From contig NC_088312.1 in NCBI RefSeq assembly GCF_910592395.1, forward strand, positions 22,945,292 to 23,009,291: 64,000 nucleotides of DNA, given 5' to 3'. Below are positions 62,250-64,000 of the stretch, piece by piece (the first letter of the stretch is position 1; the number at the start of each line of letters is the position of its first letter). Origin of the DNA: Lineus longissimus. Taxonomy: Eukaryota > Nemertea > Pilidiophora > Heteronemertea > Lineidae. The position numbers were made by a program, and so were the translations under genes. The notes beneath the pieces are model-generated. The model saw nothing but the letters and a program-made list of their open reading frames with translations. It had not been told where the DNA came from and did not search any database.

Positions 62250-62910
62250 CATGACACCATGTAGAGACTTGGCGTATCCAGCAGAGATATGGAACAACCT
62301 CCGTGGAGAGAAGGCACATCAGGAGGAGACATGTTACACCCTGTAGATGCATACCTTGTACAGAAACATGGTGCACTGTGTCTGGGGATGGCTCATCGAG
62401 AAGAGAAAGAGCACATCCGGTAGAGACATGGCACATCCAGCAGAGACGATACACCATGTCGAGAGGAAGTACATCCGAGCGAGACATAGTGCAACCCTGC
62501 AGCGCCATATCACACCCTGGATAGACATGACACATCCAGTAGAGACATATCACGCCCAGCAGAGATGGCACATCGAACAGAGACATAGTACACTCTGTAG
62601 CTACCTATCAACACTGCATTGACAAGGCACATCGAGTAGAAACATGGCACACCCTGCAGCATATGGCACACCCAGCAATAGTATATTATTAGAAACACGG
62701 CACACCCTGTAGAGAAATGATACATTCAGTAGAGACATGGTCCACCCTGTAGAAACATGGTCACTTTGTTGGGAGAGCGACATCCAAATCAGACAGAGTA
62801 CGCCTAGTAAAGGGGCATGGACTTGGTACACTATGTAGCAACACTGCCATGGTGCGCTATGAAGGGGGAGGGCACATCCAGAAGCGACATGGGGCACCAT
62901 GAGAAACACG
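62250..62910. repeat. Degenerate ~20-bp tandem array, about 30 units
   Basis: Recurrent units of about 20 bp, consensus near AGAGACATGGCACATCCAGT, with many substitutions and small indels. It starts ~110 bp after the 68-bp array. Overlapping open frames on both strands, including minus-strand Ser/Val/Cys/Leu-rich peptides, are products of the repeat. Confidence 0.75.
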
Positions 62911-64000
62911 ACATCGTGACAATGTGACTCGTATGTGAACCCGACCGCAAATGTCGCAATGGTCGACGAGGATGTTCAATCTCAAATGAAAATTGTCTCC
63001 ATTGTCAAATGTTGTCATGGATCATGAATGGGGCCTTATGATAAAATGTACAAACAACAACCTCATTTGTGAAACTTTCCATTCTTTATGTGATATGTTC
63101 AGGTCAAATTCAAATGTTAATTCTACTGACAAAATGGTGTCTTGATCTGTCGAAATACAAACATTATTGAGAGATGTTCTACAAAAGATTGTTCAGCAGG
63201 CTCTAACTCCGGTGACAGCAGGCTCTCGTACCGGTGCACAATTTTTGAATGCTCATCTGGAAAAAGTGTCCTTCCTAATTCATTGTTGTCAGGCTAAGGT
63301 ATGGGTCTACTGAGACTCTTGACCTTCAAGCGCAAATCAATCATTCTTTCCCGGAACACTCTATCCTAGGGCATTTAAAACTGTTACACGTATTCATCCT
63401 GATATCTGAGTGCCCTTGATCCACAGTTAACTTTCGTCTCCATGGCGGCCTCGTCCTGTGGGTTGGAGAAGTAGGACAGGGGACTTGTTACATCGATGGA
63501 ATGATGCCGCGAGTCAGTCGCGGGAATGCAATTGGTCATTCTATCTGAAGATAAAGTTAAATATATAAGTTTTTTTGTGCGGGGGGGGGGGGCTGCCCAG
63601 GAGCACACTGACAGATTAAGGATAATAAAAACTATGGTGCAATCTTCATTTACCCTCTGTTTGCCTTCAAGACCAGCATCCACCTAGTTTGATGCGTGCC
63701 GCCATGATTGCACGATTGGACTAGAGTCCATCATTACGTTACACAGTGCATCATTTGGAAGTTACTTTTGCTTGCATTGGGATATGCAAATGGATCTCCA
63801 CTATATTTCTCATTCAAATGAAGTGGGTATCTCAGTATGAAAACTTTGTACGCAATTTCGTCGTATTCTTACCGGTGCAAACTTAGCACTGCGTCCTCGT
63901 CCTTGTGCAGACTGACACCAACCATTCTCGCTACCACATCTCATAGGCCGGCCTCATGGTACATCACCGCTGAAATGACGAGACAAATAAAGGTTAAGGA
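62911..64000. other. Intergenic, no gene seen
   Basis: Apart from the dispersed repeat at 63219-63390 and a G-run near 63581, nothing was identified. A 99-codon minus-strand frame (63384-63683) has no recognisable domain. An AATAAA at 63986-63991 could be a poly(A) signal, but no transcript can be assigned to it. Confidence 0.4.
63219..63390 (+). repeat. Dispersed repeat, copy 2
   Basis: A diverged relative of 20340-20505 in the same order and orientation: GTACCGGTGCA, CTGGAAAAAGTGTCC, then CTCTATCCTAGGGCATTTAA. Similarity stops abruptly after this last block. Confidence 0.55.

Noticed and set aside
62119-62909. Several Cys/Ser/Leu-rich minus-strand frames
   Set aside because: All are translations of the degenerate 20-bp repeat.

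Overview
The window is animal nuclear DNA. Genes are split by GT-AG introns, the proteins are metazoan signalling and chromatin families, and repeats fill introns and intergenic space. The species cannot be named from the sequence alone. The single-copy-looking REPS, RBBP and TAB genes, the compact introns (mostly 0.2-2.5 kb) and the repeat types fit an invertebrate bilaterian, probably marine, better than a vertebrate.

Layout: (1) 1-6.9 kb is intergenic. It holds one copy of a modular ~1.1 kb repeat, a 5'-truncated LINE with an open reverse-transcriptase frame, and a possible NRF1-type promoter site. (2) 6.9-9.8 kb (+) is a TAB2/TAB3-like gene (CUE domain, coiled coil, NZF zinc finger; 5 coding exons, 607 aa), followed by a long probable 3' UTR. 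(3) 15.1-15.7 kb is a 63-bp minisatellite between convergent genes. (4) 16.5-19.9 kb (-) is RBBP4/RBBP7, a WD40 histone chaperone (9 coding exons, 431 aa). (5) 19.9-21.4 kb is a head-to-head promoter region with three perfect CRE palindromes and a nested inverted-repeat insertion. (6) 21.4-43.7 kb (+) is REPS1/REPS2 (two EH domains, C-terminal coiled coil; about 18 exons). Its introns carry MITEs, the second ~1.1 kb element, a 96-copy 45-bp satellite and a 33-bp minisatellite. (7) 43.7-49.3 kb is 3' UTR plus intergenic DNA with a pre-miRNA-like hairpin. (8) 49.3-60.3 kb (+) is an anoctamin/TMEM16 gene (22 coding exons, 972 aa, Ca2+-site residues present). (9) 60.9-62.9 kb holds two adjacent tandem arrays (68-bp and ~20-bp), then featureless DNA.

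In all four gene models the reading phase closes across every accepted junction, which is the main support for them. They act in TAK1/NF-kB signalling (TAB), chromatin (RBBP), Ral/endocytosis (REPS) and Ca2+-regulated membrane transport (ANO). They are not an operon-like system. What stands out is the deep linkage of TAB, RBBP and REPS, and the amount and structure of the tandem and mobile DNA, including repeats that carry paired nuclear-receptor-type half-sites.
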